Shown: in pieces, positions 21,190 through 32,896 of the stretch
Layout: the number at the start of each line of letters is the position of its first letter
How positions within the stretch are numbered: position 1 is the stretch's first letter
Assembly (NCBI GenBank): GCA_963580455.1
Contig: OY756968.1
Coordinates: forward strand, 19,933,996 to 19,997,995
Direction of reading: 5' to 3'
DNA: 64,000 nucleotides
Source: Euonymus europaeus
Taxonomy: Eukaryota > Streptophyta > Magnoliopsida > Celastrales > Celastraceae
The notes under the pieces: generated by a model
Told to the model about the DNA's origin: nothing
The model's input: the letters and a program-made list of their open reading frames with translations, nothing else
The model's database searches: none
Made by a program: the position numbers and the translations under genes

Positions 21190-24185
21190 CCATCTAGACG
21201 TGCTTTATTCCTTGTGATCAATCCATCCTTATCAATTTTATTCTTAAAAATTCATTTATTATCAATGACATTAATTCACATCAGAAGGACAACAAACTAA
21301 TTCTCATACATCATTACCAACAAACTGATTCAATTCATCATGCATGACAGAAATCCAACAATTATCATGTAAAGCATCATCAAAATTCTTAGGTTCAATT
21401 TGAGATACATAACAAAGTAAATTTACTTCATTATGATGCTTTCGACGAGTTATCATTGGAGCATGAATATCTCCTATTATCTGATCTTTAGGATAATGAA
21501 GTCTCACTCTTGCAGCTAGATGAAGGTCATGTGCACTTTTAGTTTATGTAAACTCTGATGTAGGCTGCATGGACTCTGATGTAGCCTGTCTGGAATCTGA
21601 TGTAGGGTGAATGAACAACTCTAATGCAACTTGTCTAGAGTCTGATGTAAGTTACTTGGAATCAGTTGGAGGCTGCTTGAAGTTCAATGTATCATGCATA
21701 GCCTCCAAAGTAGGCTGCTTAGAGTCTAATATATCCTATATGGACTCTAAAGTAGGTTGTCTACAGTCTGATGTAGGCTACATGGGTCCTACATGATCAT
21801 CTATTCCTTCAAAGTCTGTTTCATGCACACTCTTTTTAACAGTCTCATGATCATCAATAATAGCTGTATGACAGAATTTTTTCAGCATGAGTAATCTCAT
21901 AGCAATTGTCATGAGTTCTTCCAGCTGTCAACACAAGCACACCCTGTGAGTCCAAAACATCACATTTATAGTTTGAAAAGTTAACAGTACAGCCAGCACC
22001 ACACAATTGACATATGCTCACAAGATTAGCTTTTAATCCATCAACATACAACACAATCTTTTGATTTTGTCATCCCTAGGCCATGTATAATACCTTTACC
22101 TTTGATTTGTGCTTTACTTCAATCCCTAAAGGTAATTGTATCTCCATTAAAGGCTTTAATCTTTGCCAACAGTGACTTATCACCACTTATGTGTCTCGAA
22201 CATCCACTATTAAAGATACCACTTATCTTGACACCTAACATTATAAACTACAACAATAACATAACACGAAATTTCTCCATTTCTCACCCAAATCTTTCTA
22301 GAACATTGTGAGGCAGATGTATCAGTTGATATCTTATCAAAAGAATTGAGAAAACTCATAAATTTCTGGAACAAATCAATAGAATGTGAAACATGTGTAT
22401 TAGAACCAGTCTTAGCATGCACAATTCTATGTGATTTTATCAACTTAGGACAATGAGGTCGAATATGTCCTTCAACATCACACAAAAGACAGGTAGGCAC
22501 AAATCTAATTCTTTTATGTGATGCATGTCTTATGTGACCTTCAGGTAGCCTAAGTGAACTCGTGGATGCATTATGTGATACATGTCTCATGTGACCTTCA
22601 AGTAGCCTACGTGAACTGGTCGAGGCATGCTACATGAAAGCTACATGAAAATTTTGTGACACAATCTAAACTTTAAGTTCATGTGAATGATGAGATAATG
22701 AAACAACATGAGCTTTACCTTTATTTTCCTGTTTGGAGCGAATACCCATTTCTTCATCTTCAAGATTTTTCCCTTAAACAAAATATTTGAAATCCTTTTT
22801 CACCTGTTGGGACTCATCGGTATAACCAATTCCATCCCTAATTTCAGCTTGTCTCATCGTACCAAGCATGTTAACCTAGTTACTAGTTATTTCATACAAA
22901 GTTTTAAACATAGAATATTTTGATAATTCACTTTGCAAGTTAGAAATTGCACCTTGTAATTGTTGAATTTCAGCTTGATCATGATATTGGTGCTTTTGCA
23001 TCTCCTCAAGACTAGTGATCAATTCAGTTTCACGAACCATTTTCTCTTGCAGCTTGGTTTGTAATTGTATTCTAGACTTTTGACTTTTTTTTTTCCAAAA
23101 GCTATCACTAGCTGATTGTAAGAAGATTGAAGATCATTTGTATCATCATTCAAATCTTCACTCAAATCCTCGCTAGAATCCGAGTTCCATTCAACATGCA
23201 TTAAGCCGGTGAAAGCAACTAGCTTATTATTTTCATAATCAAACTTTCCTTCTTCATTCTCACATTCATTCAACACAGCCTTCTTGAACATATTTTTCTT
23301 ATTATTATTTGCACAATCATGTGGCATATGTTCGAATCCTTGACACTCATAACACTGAAGCCTTTCTTTTGAATGTTTGACTTTCATCTCACCTTCAGAC
23401 ATATCATGTGACTTGTCTTGAAAAGTGTTTTTCTCTTTGTAAGATCTTCCTTTTTGGAGCTTTATATAATTTCTGAAATCTTTGGCCAACAAAACCAACT
23501 TTTCCATGTCATCATCAAATTCCTCTAGGTTGGACTTTAATGCTACTCATTTCGGCTTTTTAGGAGCACGAAAAATTTCCTTCATATATTTGTATGGAAC
23601 CCACAAGCTCTTCTACTTTGAGCATATTAACATCCTTACTTTCTTCAATGGCTGCAACCTTTGCTTGAAATCGGTCAGGCAATGTACGCAAAATTTTTCG
23701 AATTAGCTTGGCATCAAAGTGATCAAAGGTCTCATATTCTTCCATCCGTAGTATCTCAAACGAAATGGTTAACTTCTACAGTTTTGAAATCTTCATAGCT
23801 GATGTTCCTTCATGTGTAATTTCCAAAATATCCCAAGCTTTTTTTGCAATCTACAATTTGCAATTCTTCTGAAATCTTCAATACACACACCCATACATTG
23901 AGTGCACGATTATTTCAGCTAGAACTCTCACACTTTGTTGTAGTCCATGAGTCTGGAGATTTAATAACAATATTATTTTCTTCATTCTCAGTTCTAGGAG
24001 GCTGTCATCTATGTACCATAGAAAGTCAAACACGCTTATTAATGGAATTCATATAAATTCGCATTATAGCATTCCAATAAGCATAGTGCTCACCATTAAA
24101 GTATGAAGTCTTATTCCCATCACGATTAGTATCCATTATAAACATATCTCACTCAACAAATAGAATGACTTGCTCTAATACCAAT
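21190..24185 (-). pseudogene. Copia element A, decayed gag-pol (3'-truncated)
   Basis: Reading down the minus strand from the LTR at 24186-25079, a primer-binding site complementary to initiator tRNA-Met (TGGTATTAGAGC on that strand) lies at 24172-24183. Gag fragments follow (23560-23745, 23019-23507) with a CCHC knuckle CYECQGFEHMPHDC. Near 22210 an aspartic protease start leads into LYVDGLKANLVSI (about 22050). The integrase is missing. A repeat-rich hinge (21540-21790) and the beginning of reverse transcriptase with YVSQIEPKNFDDAL (21304-21507, continuing to about 21195) come next. Most of RT, RNase H and the 3' LTR are absent. Stops and frameshifts are frequent. Confidence 0.82.
21540..21790 (-). 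repeat. Short tandem repeats in the Copia A hinge
   Basis: Units close to GACTCTGATGTAGGCTGCATG recur about ten times with roughly 24-bp spacing. On the coding strand they give diverged 7-8 residue repeats of the QPTSESM kind. They lie between the protease remnant and the RT remnant, where the integrase-RT hinge of Copia polyproteins is expected. Confidence 0.8.
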
Positions 24186-25079
24186 TGAAAAAATACTGAT
24201 ACTAAAATAGCAAATAGTGCGACACACAATATTTACGAGGAAAACCCAATCTAGGGAAAATCTCGAATGTTTGTAGCCACCAGCCTTTGAAACAATCCAC
24301 TATTCACAAGGGTTACAAGAATATCCCTAGAGTTAAGATCCACATCACCTAGACTAGTTTCTTACTTGATTCACTCGATACACTCAACCACAAGTAGATA
24401 CTTCCACACAATGCTCCAGAGTCGCACTGAAATCTTCAAGTTCCAAGAAAATACAAGAATGCTCTCAAAGTGTAATGCAATAATGCATGAATTTTATCAA
24501 AAACAAAATTCAATCAAAACAATATCTTTTGGTTTAGAAAAGATAAGTAAAAGACTTAGAGTTGTTTGGTTACCAAAGGCAATATATATGACATATGTAT
24601 GAACCAAGAAAATGCTAGATAATGACCTAAAAGATATGCATAATATTGACCCATGAAAATAGGAAAAAATTGTGTTCTCATCCTGGAATCAATGTCATAA
24701 AAGATAAAGGAAAGACTTACTTAATTTAAAGAGGTGATTATATCTAAAAATAGGAAAGAGATAAATCTTAATAAGGAGAAATAATCATTCCTAAAACAAA
24801 CTTGATTTTATTCCAATCAATCAATTTAACCAAATCAATTAATCAAATAAAATCAGTTACCAATTAACACATAAAATCAAATCACGTAAATCCCGAGATG
24901 CAAAATTTCAAAACCTGATGTTCATGTAGGCTACGTACAACTTGCTTGGAATCACTGTTAGCTCATGTATGGTACATGCAAATTATATGACAACATTATT
25001 TAATCTTCAGCTTTAAATCAATCTGCATTCTAACCTAATTTGATACTGATTATTTTAAATTAGAATATTATATTGATCA
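24186..25079 (-). mobile_element. 5' LTR of Copia element A
   Basis: The 894-bp LTR runs from TGAAAAAATACTG, two bases beyond the primer-binding site, to TATATTGATCA. A related solo LTR is at 48992-49849. The right edge abuts a host repeat (25081-25266) that also occurs left of the element. Confidence 0.8.
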
Positions 25080-25080
25080 A

Positions 25081-25266
25081 GGTTGTTAAGTTCGCAAGAC
25101 ACGCTCTATCAAACGTTCACGTGTGTTGGTGAAGCTTGTATAAAAAGATTCTCAGGTGCTTACATTTGTAAATACATCCATATGCTTACAAATGTCCATG
25201 CGTACCAACAAAGTAATCTCTTGAGAGGTCTATGGTTAAGAAAAACGAAACGTATATATAATATAT
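25081..25266. repeat. 187-bp direct repeat, right copy, beside Copia A
   Basis: Matches 20811-20997 in the same orientation. It begins within two bases of the Copia A LTR end and stops about 170 bp downstream of the stop codon of gene 2. Confidence 0.85.
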
Positions 25267-25432
25267 AATGTTTTTTATTTAGTTTGTAGAGTGAGTGACA
25301 ATTATGTTATAACCCATGAAGTGGCCGTGGCTGTAGCGAATATAGGGTGCAGTGCACCATTCAACTTTCCAACAGAGTTGATCAGAATTTGAAGGCACAC
25401 GATTATTTTATTATAAGAAAATAAATTACAAC

Positions 25433-27907
25433 CTAACTCGAAGAAGTAACAATGTGAAGATACTCAGGAGTCAATGGCTTCAACACATTACAAGCCTCAG
25501 TCTCAATCAACTCCAACTGCCCTTTGGAAAGGTGCATATACACAATCCAATCACCAGTCCTACTCGGACTAGGCATAGGCATCACATATCCACACCTCCC
25601 ACCCCAAGGAAAATGGTATGATCCAAATACGGGTACGCCCCACCCGAAATCTACCTTTTTTACGGGGAATCGTTGACCGGAGGAGACAACGAAAGCAGGC
25701 CCATCGTCCTTCCGACTATTATATATCTTACACATTGCAGGTTGAGGTCGATGGACCTCCACCCAGTCAATTAGATCCAAGAAATGATCTTTTGTCACGG
25801 CATTTTCCAGGAAACCATGGATTTCATCAGCAACCCAATTTAGTGGCTTTGAGATTAATTCATCAACTCCTATGCTACCATAGGGAATTGATAGTACATT
25901 CCCAAAATAGGCGTCCATTGTTGCTGCATTATTGACACTATCTTGACATAACCTTGTTCTTCCATCCACGACAATACCCATGTTGGATACCTTATTAGCT
26001 GCCATTATGTCTTTAGTGGCTGATTTTGCAACAATTTTCCACAATAGTGCACTAAATGACTCGAGCTTAGACCTCTTGTACCCATTGGAGCTAGCAAGTG
26101 ATTGTAGGTCAATAAGATCATTTTCTTTCATGTAGTATATGCGACTCAAGAGATGATCTGACGGACTAGGTTCCTCGGGAGGTGGCAATGTAGAGATGGG
26201 AATGTACATTTCATCGAGGGATCTGTTGAAATCCCCCGATGGATGTCTAGGGTTTAATATTGATCTCCTGAAAGATGGTAAAACAGATATCGATTTAGAC
26301 CGAGATATTTCTGCCCAGGACACCAAGAACATATTGACTGAGTGTGCATCCGCTATACGATGATCAAATGTGCACCCCACTACTACACCACCACATTTCA
26401 GTTCTGTCACCTGCAATTCACATCAAAATTCAAGATAATACTACAATAAATGACAATAATAGTAATATAGTAGGTAATAGTAATAAATAACAATCTCTTG
26501 GTACGTACAACTATAACTCATCGGGGTTGACAACTGGCTGTTCTTGGTAATTCTGCTACCTAACCATTTGTTTTAGGATAAACAGGTGGTATTAGTTAAG
26601 CCTTCCACAGCTCCCCTTAAATAATAATATATTAATACTAGTTAGGTTAATGATATGGACATATAATAATATTGTATATTTGCATTACTATATATAGATA
26701 GTTACGTTTTTAACAATTTCTCTTTTTCCTGGAAACTTTGATGTTCATTAATAAAATAAATGATATAGTAAATTGAAAATTAAAACCTGTATGTACACAC
26801 AAAGACTATATAAAATAACATAAATTATGTCTTACCCTAACATATATTCTTTGACCTAGCCATAGGTCACCACTCACCACAAAATGAATTTGGACTATAA
26901 GAGATGCCAGATAAGATTGAGATTACCAAACTACTTAGACTCCAAGAATTTGAGCACTAACATGTTAAGCACTTCCATTAAAGAAAATATTCAATGGTTC
27001 CGATGCGCTGTGTTATGTATGTTGACTTGGTGTACCATAATCAACAACATAGCGATATTTCCTAGATTGTTGACATCAATTCATGGATATAGGTGATTTT
27101 ACAACACAACCCATGTTTTTTTTTTAATAAGCAGCCATATTATTAAAAGAACGAGATTGGAGGAGGGAGATAAACCAAAGCCACCAGCAAAACAAGAAAG
27201 AACAAAGCCCAGAGAGAGGGCTTAAAGGGATATATAAGAGCAACACAGCTCATACCAAAGAAAGTAATGAAGGCAATTAATCGGACAACCAAAGAACTAA
27301 TAAATCACTCCTCTCATCAACACCTTGCTTTCTTAAAGAATCAGCAACACTATTTGCTTCGCGCTAGATGTGATTCAAGGAATCACCCATCAATTGTTGT
27401 GATTCTACTGGTCATGGTCGCCCCATCAACATATGACATGACATACCGGACCACAGAGTAATCATGAAACAAAATTACCTGGACTGCAAGCACGCCATGT
27501 TTCTTCTTAGGCACAAGTTTGTCTTCAACACTCTCATCAGGATTATAAAGATCAAGACTTTGAAGTTCCACATCAGCAAAAGCTTCAACAAATTCAACAC
27601 CATTGTTGTTGCACAGCAACTCAGGTTCCCCAGCAGAGTTTGCCACGACTTCACCACCAAGCGCATAGTAAGAAACAAGAGCTTGAGCCAAGGCTTTCTT
27701 TAGGACACCAACCATGTGGGTGGTGGCACCATAATGACTAGTAACTATTGGTTTCTTGTAGCACAAGAAAAGACTCGCATCAAGTGGAGGAAGGAGCAAG
27801 TCAAGGTTTGAGAGTGGGAGCCAATGTTCTTGCAATGGAAGCATGGCCGCCACCATCTCTTTCTTATGCACAGTCACCGTGAATTGATCTCCTCCAACAA
27901 CTACCAT
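25433..27907 (-). CDS. BAHD acyltransferase 2 (CFAT-like), two exons
   Basis: Join of 27479-27907 and 25433-26410 on the minus strand; 468 residues. The intron (26411-27478, 1,068 bp) has GT..AG ends, phase 0, at the same place as in gene 1. HRIAD gives His160 and Asp164, and DFGWG at about 397-401 is the canonical form. The C-terminal region [10 protein letters not shown] then [10 protein letters not shown] is conserved with gene 1. Family knowledge predicts a cytosolic acyl-CoA-dependent acyltransferase with no metal or signal peptide. Resemblance to coniferyl alcohol acyltransferases suggests a phenylpropanoid alcohol acceptor. Exon 1 differs from gene 3 at about 20 of 143 residues. The intron is enlarged by a LINE piece at 27115-27390. 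A TATA box lies 116 bp upstream. A candidate AATAAA signal lies about 20 bases past the stop. Confidence 0.93.
27115..27390 (-). mobile_element. 5'-truncated L1 LINE inside the intron of gene 2
   Basis: On the minus strand the piece encodes the end of an L1 RNase H domain, with [17 protein letters not shown] and LLVLWL before a stop, then a short 3' UTR and a poly(A) tail (T-run at 27116-27125 on the plus strand). ACCCAT borders both sides (27109-27114 and 27385-27390), a probable short target duplication. The homologous gene 3 intron lacks the insert. It is in the sense orientation of the gene. Confidence 0.82.
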
Positions 27908-28022
27908 GATGGCTTGACTTCTTGAAGTAGTAAAATGAAGATATATTGTGTATGTATATGTTTGATTTTAGGAGGATAAGCTAGAGGTGCTTGATGGGTC
28001 TTAATGAAGAAAAGAGTTCATG

Positions 28023-28030
28023 AACTTATA
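28023..28030 (-). promoter_or_regulatory. TATA box of acyltransferase gene 2
   Basis: The minus strand reads CTCTTGCCTATAAGTT, 116 bp before the ATG and identical in core to the gene 3 block. Confidence 0.75.
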
Positions 28031-28039
28031 GGCAAGAGG

Positions 28040-28980
28040 GAAGAATTTGATTATCAACAATTTTTTTAGGTAAAATATTAAATCTTGGTTGAATTTCTTG
28101 TGCCTATTTCTCTCACCAATTCATTATTAACGTACAACCAATTCACAAGTCATCACAATCTTGATGTTGACGTTGTTATCTATTAATACACTAATTCCTA
28201 TTTTTTAATAATAAATTAAATGATTTAATTACCCATAAATCTCTCTGTAATCATAATGGTTGGACCAAACTAATGTTATTAATTATTATGATAAGATTAT
28301 AACTTAATAGAGATGTAATTAAAAAATAATTGCTTCGACTAATTTATCCTTAGGGCAAGTGGTTTGTAGGTAAAGTATGCATTACATTTAATTAATAAAG
28401 CAAGGTAAAGTATGCACTATATATTCAATTAATAAAACATGTCAAATGCAAGATATAGACATTGATAAAAGAGATGCCATATTTTTAAAAAATCAATACA
28501 TGTATCTAGAAAGGCTAGAAATATTTGGGCTTGAAATATTTGGGCTTCAATAAGAAGGTGTCTACATTGATAAGTTAACGTACCCACTTATGCATCAGGA
28601 AATTTAAAAATGTGGTAACAACTCTAAAGTATAAATCATTGTCTCAGATAACTTCAGATACATATTTTATTTCATCTTAAATCTTTTATGTAAGATGAGA
28701 TATATTTTTTTATAATTTACAGATAATTATTCCGATACGGAGGCAAGTTTCTTTTCGACGAGAACTAAAAAAAATTGTACTTATTAAAATGTGAGGTTTA
28801 TTCTTATTTATAGCTCATCCAAGCAGATGTCATATTTTGTATGACTATGGGAAGATTATTCCTGTATAAATTATCTCTATATAGAGATTTTATTGTACTA
28901 ATAAGGACTTCATTAGAACTAGACGCATTATACCAATAAGTGAAAATTTAATAAAACCATCAAGTGCAAATACAAATTAG
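28040..28980. other. AT-rich upstream flank of gene 2, no gene
   Basis: I see no coding region or assignable repeat. The flank does not obviously match the duplicated flank blocks at 12191-12840 or 18896-20290. Confidence 0.5.
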
Positions 28981-29790
28981 AGGATAGTTTTACCCTTGCT
29001 TGTTGTACGTTGGCATCATATTTATGTTAGCCCAAGGAATTCAGCCCATGGTTACCAGCCAAAGTAGATAACAAGGAAGCCGGCCAAGAAGAGTAGCACA
29101 TGAAGAAAGAATTTGGCCCAGCATGAAGAGTTCAAGTCCAGTAAGGAGTGTGTAGCTGTTTGGACTGAAAATGAGGATCCAATAGCTGAAAATAAGGGCC
29201 ATGTGGCAGGAGTTATGCAAATTACCAACTACCAGGATTTGTTTGAGCTGCACGACTGGAAGTTTAGGTTTCTGTCCAGAAAAGTAGGGAATAATGGGAG
29301 AGGGATGTGAGACATGGCCAAAGATTGGAGGAAGATAGGTTTTAAATATGGTGGTAGACAGAAGAATAGGGAATCAGCGAATCAAACCAGAAAAGCTAAG
29401 AGCAATCAACTCAAGCCAAGAGCATGCATCAGAGCCAAGATTTTTATTATTTTCCGAGTAATACCTTCCAATTCTGTAATCTCAGTATGTCTTCTATTAG
29501 GATACTACCTTCGTTTTGAACTATTACTGTCAAGTATCAAATGTCAACTATCGTTGTGTCAATTTATGCTTGGTGTCATTCAATGTTTTATTTCTTTCAA
29601 TCTCAATGAAGCGTACTTCCAGTGGATTTGGGGAACCTAAGATTACTAAGTTTCAAGGTAATCTGTACATTCGTTTGATTTAGTTAGATAGTAATCGGTG
29701 CAATTTTATTATTTTGATAGTTTGAAATATTATAATTTCTGGCACATCTGCAACAAACACCATTTTGGGCTAACACCTGTACACACATGT
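28981..29790 (+). repeat. Dispersed retroelement LTR/leader repeat, copy 2
   Basis: The right part (29420-29790) matches 640-965, including TCTGGCACATCTGC and TTTTGGGCTAACA at the end. The left part is purine-rich and has the look of an LTR. No gag or pol follows. Confidence 0.55.
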
Positions 29791-30523
29791 TTTCCTTTGC
29801 GATGTTTGGCTAAAATCATCAGTTTTTTTTAAATGAACTTTAAAATTATTTATTTCTCAAAATATATGTCTAATTAAAAATTATTTAATGCAGAAATTTA
29901 TTTTCAATGAGATTCACTTGTGGTGTTTTTTTGGAACAAAAAAACATTGGTCAAAGATTAAGAAAACATATTGAAAAATAAGATTGTGTCAGTCGGGTAG
30001 AGATTGAAGAGGATTGTTTTTTTTTTTTTTTTTTTTGAAGAGGATTGAAGAGGATTGTTGATGAGAATACTTGCAAAGTAGAGTCTCATTATCAAGTACA
30101 TTGCGAATGTTGGTGTTAATTTGACCACGTTTGAGATGATGGGAGGCCCGGAGTCTGATCAGGTGAGTCTAGGAGTCTAATCGTTTGATTTGGGTCATTT
30201 TTTTTCAATTTTTTGACTAAAATTTAATCGACTGGTCGATTAATTGTGATTATTGTGATTATTCGATCAGTTAATCGTTCGATCCTCACAAACTATTTTT
30301 TAAAAATAACCGTATGTTTAGTTGATTAACAGTTTCAATCGATTTTTTCTATAATTTTTTACAACCCTAGGTGAATACTTGGTGCGCCTCACTTCGAGGA
30401 ACACATAGACAGTGACAAATTATCGAAACATTGCAGGAAAAGATTGAATCACATTACATGAAATAAGTAGATTTGCGATGGAATTTTCCGAAGAGATCCA
30501 ACCGCAACTTCGAGTATGACTAC
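29791..30523. other. Intergenic DNA with a T-run at about 30018-30037; no gene
   Basis: A run of about twenty T residues is followed by a short duplicated word GAAGAGGATTG. ATCGATTAATCG-like words recur around 30220-30360. Nothing codes. Confidence 0.5.
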
Positions 30524-30958
30524 GGGTCCGTTTGTTTCAAAATTATATTTCATAGTTTTAAGCTGTCAAAAATGTTGTGCTTAAAATTATGAAAAATGTT
30601 GTATAAAAAGCTATGGATCCTATAATTTTAAGCTATATAAAATGATATGGGATGTTTGGTTCATTTTTATGTTAGATTAATTTTGTAGATAAAATTACAA
30701 AAAGATGTGTTACAATAAAAAGTAATTGAAATTTTTTAAGATATGGAGGGACAATTACGTAATGTGGTTATAAAATATTGTGGCTTTCACAACTTTAAGC
30801 TCTGAAAAGCTATGAAATGATAACATTTCATTTTGCACAGCTTAAAGCTGTAAGGCTCACAGTTTTAAGCTGTCAACAAAATATGGTATTTGATTGACAC
30901 GACATTTTATGCGAACCCTACAACTTTAAACTGTGCGAAATGTGAAACAAACGCACCC
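30524..30958. mobile_element. MITE, hAT-like ends
   Basis: The element begins GGGTCCGTTTGTTTCAAAAT and ends ATGTGAAACAAACGCACCC, giving complementary ends over about 20 bp. The interior is AT-rich with repeated TTTAAGCTGT words in both directions. No target duplication is clear. Length is 435 bp. Confidence 0.7.
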
Positions 30959-31059
30959 TATCCTATTACAATGTCACTCCAGTGACTAACACTGCCTTCG
31001 GCACCCTCTCCTTACCGTTAAGGTAATGACTTTGGACATGGCCAATTGGCCAGCTCCCA

Positions 31060-31250
31060 TGATGTGAAGGCCGGTGTATACAAGGCTGGGAAACGAATAT
31101 TTTCCGTCACAAATCTGCATTTTTTTGCTGTCACATAATTTGGCTAAGTAATTTGAGACGAAAAATATTTCATCACAAAAGCCTCGTCGCAAATTTTTGG
31201 TTTTTTCCAACGGAATGCTTTTGTGATGGATATTTGCGGTGAAATTTTTG
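31060..31250. repeat. CACTA-type subterminal repeat fragment
   Basis: CCGTCACAAAT, TCATCACAAAAG and TTTGTGATGGA words recur as in the array at 4900-5367. Only this short end piece is visible. Confidence 0.6.
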
Positions 31251-31459
31251 TAGAAAATATATTATTTATTAATTAAATTTACATAAATTTGGTCAAAAAT
31301 AATATTTTAATTTTTATGTTATTTTTTATTTTCCATGGAATTTTTGTAATTTAAATTTGAATTTAATTTTAAAATTTATATATTTTTAGAGTTTTAATAT
31401 AATTAAAAATAAAAATATTTAATATATAGAATTGTATTAATACTAAGGCAAATCCATAA

Positions 31460-32333
31460 TCATAGAGTCTGATTCTCTTAGTTCAGTAAAATGGCTTCGT
31501 AATGAGGCTCCACACTGGTGGGTGTTAGATCAGGATTTCAATGCTATTGCAAATCTTCTTCCGACTCTCAATGCTGATGTGGAGTTTATTCATACTTGGC
31601 AGGAAGGTAATAGTGTTGCAGACTCTCTTGCGAAAAATGGTACTGATAGAGACCATTTGCTAGTTGCTTGGTTATAACTGGTGCCGGTTTTGTTCAATCA
31701 ACCCCTCCTCCTCAAGTCATTCAGTTTAATTTAAGTAGATAATGTTGTGCTTGCTGCTTTTGCTTTTGCTATTGTGGATTGTGGTGTCTCCTAGGTTGTG
31801 TCATTGGTGTCTTTGCTTCTTTCTTCAGCTGGGGTTCTTTCTGTGCTTTGGTTTGGTTATGTTGACTGCTTGCTAAAGGATTCTTCCCAAGTTGTTGGGG
31901 TTTTTATATGGATGAGGAGATTTTGCTTTGCATGGTGTCCTTCCGGTCTTTTGCCTTTGGCTAGTGTTAGGCGTGCTTTTTTGCACGGCGTCCTCCTAGT
32001 CTCTGACTAATAAAAATGACTGGTGTTAGGCATGCTTTTGTTTTTGGTGTGGAGGTGTGCCTTATCGTATCTAAGCTTAAGCTCCTATGGGGATGCTCAT
32101 TTGCTGTTGTGGCTCGAGCATAAGCTAGTTGGTGTTTTTCTAGTGTAGGTTTTCACAAGTTCATTGTCCGATTTCATGTCATAACTTTTTCTGCTTTTGT
32201 CTCTCTTGGTTTGGGGTCTTCTTGGTTTATTTTTGGGTGTTTGTTGCAGTTTTTGTAACCACGGTATTCCTCCGCCATAAGCGATGCTATTAATATATTT
32301 AATGAGGTACTGTCCTCTTTTATAAAAAAAAAA
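31460..32333 (+). mobile_element. 5'-truncated L1 LINE with RNase H end and poly(A)
   Basis: Translation from about 31467 gives DSLSSVKWLRNEAP and then EFIHTWQEGNSVADSLAKNG, the last half of an L1 RNase H domain, ending in a stop near 31676. A 3' UTR of about 650 bp follows, ending in GAGGTACTGTCCTCTTTTAT plus a 10-A tail (32324-32333). The same 3' end occurs at 53340-53376, so both belong to one L1 family. Confidence 0.8.
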
Positions 32334-32389
32334 CACCGATGTATTCAAATTTCTGGTAATTCTAAACCCTTTATTACCAAGATGTTAGA

Positions 32390-32740
32390 ATAGCAAAAAT
32401 CTACAAAGCACCTCAAGTTCTCTTTCGATCAACACATGCCTCTCAAGTGTAAGAGTCGGGATCCTCTCACGGCCCCTATCATGACCTCGATCACATCCTC
32501 TCCTAGCATTCATCATTTGATAATACAAGGAAACAAAATAAAACTACAATAAACAACTGAAAAATCATTTCAAACAAGGATTAACTTATTGACCAGTCTT
32601 GAAAGTACGTCATGGGCCCTCGGATACTTGCCTTAAATTCTAGAACCATAGCTCCAATACCAACTGTAACATCTCGTCTCGATAAGGGGTCTACAAAATG
32701 ACTAATCTACCCTCAACTACATTAAATACATAAAGTTTTA
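32390..32740 (-). mobile_element. Chromovirus fragment: LTR end, PBS and gag start
   Basis: On the minus strand an LTR end reads CGAGATGTTACA. Next is a primer-binding site TTGGTATTGGAGC, then a leader. After that comes a Gag start with two Met codons and an arginine/glycine-rich stretch ARRGCDRGHDRGRERIP (about 32450-32512). This is typical of Ty3/gypsy chromoviruses. The rest is missing. Confidence 0.65.
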
Positions 32741-32896
32741 ATAATGTTTGTGTTGACCCAAAATGGTGAACTTGTTGCAAGTATGTCAGAAATTATAGTA
32801 TCTCAACTGTAAAATAAAATGAAAATAAATCATTTTCTATCTAACTTATCAAACAAAAGTACAGATTAACTTGAGACCATGGTAATCTTAGATTCC
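32741..32896 (-). repeat. Dispersed leader repeat, copy 3, left half (split by Copia B)
   Basis: Reverse complement of the repeat at 640-965 and 29420-29790. It runs up to AGATTCC and resumes at 40731 with ATTTCCCAACTCCAC, so Copia B was inserted into it. Confidence 0.8.

Noticed and set aside
21540..21790. CRISPR-like array
   Set aside because: Units are diverged, contiguous, without spacers, and lie in a plant Copia coding hinge.
26884..27461. Plus-strand ORFs in the gene 2 intron
   Set aside because: They overlap the antisense of the LINE piece and intron DNA shared with gene 3, with no protein-like conservation.
27383..27478. In-frame extension of gene 2 exon 1 past the splice donor
   Set aside because: The same boundary in genes 1 and 3 shows a GT donor after the Val-Gln codons, and the extension is not conserved.
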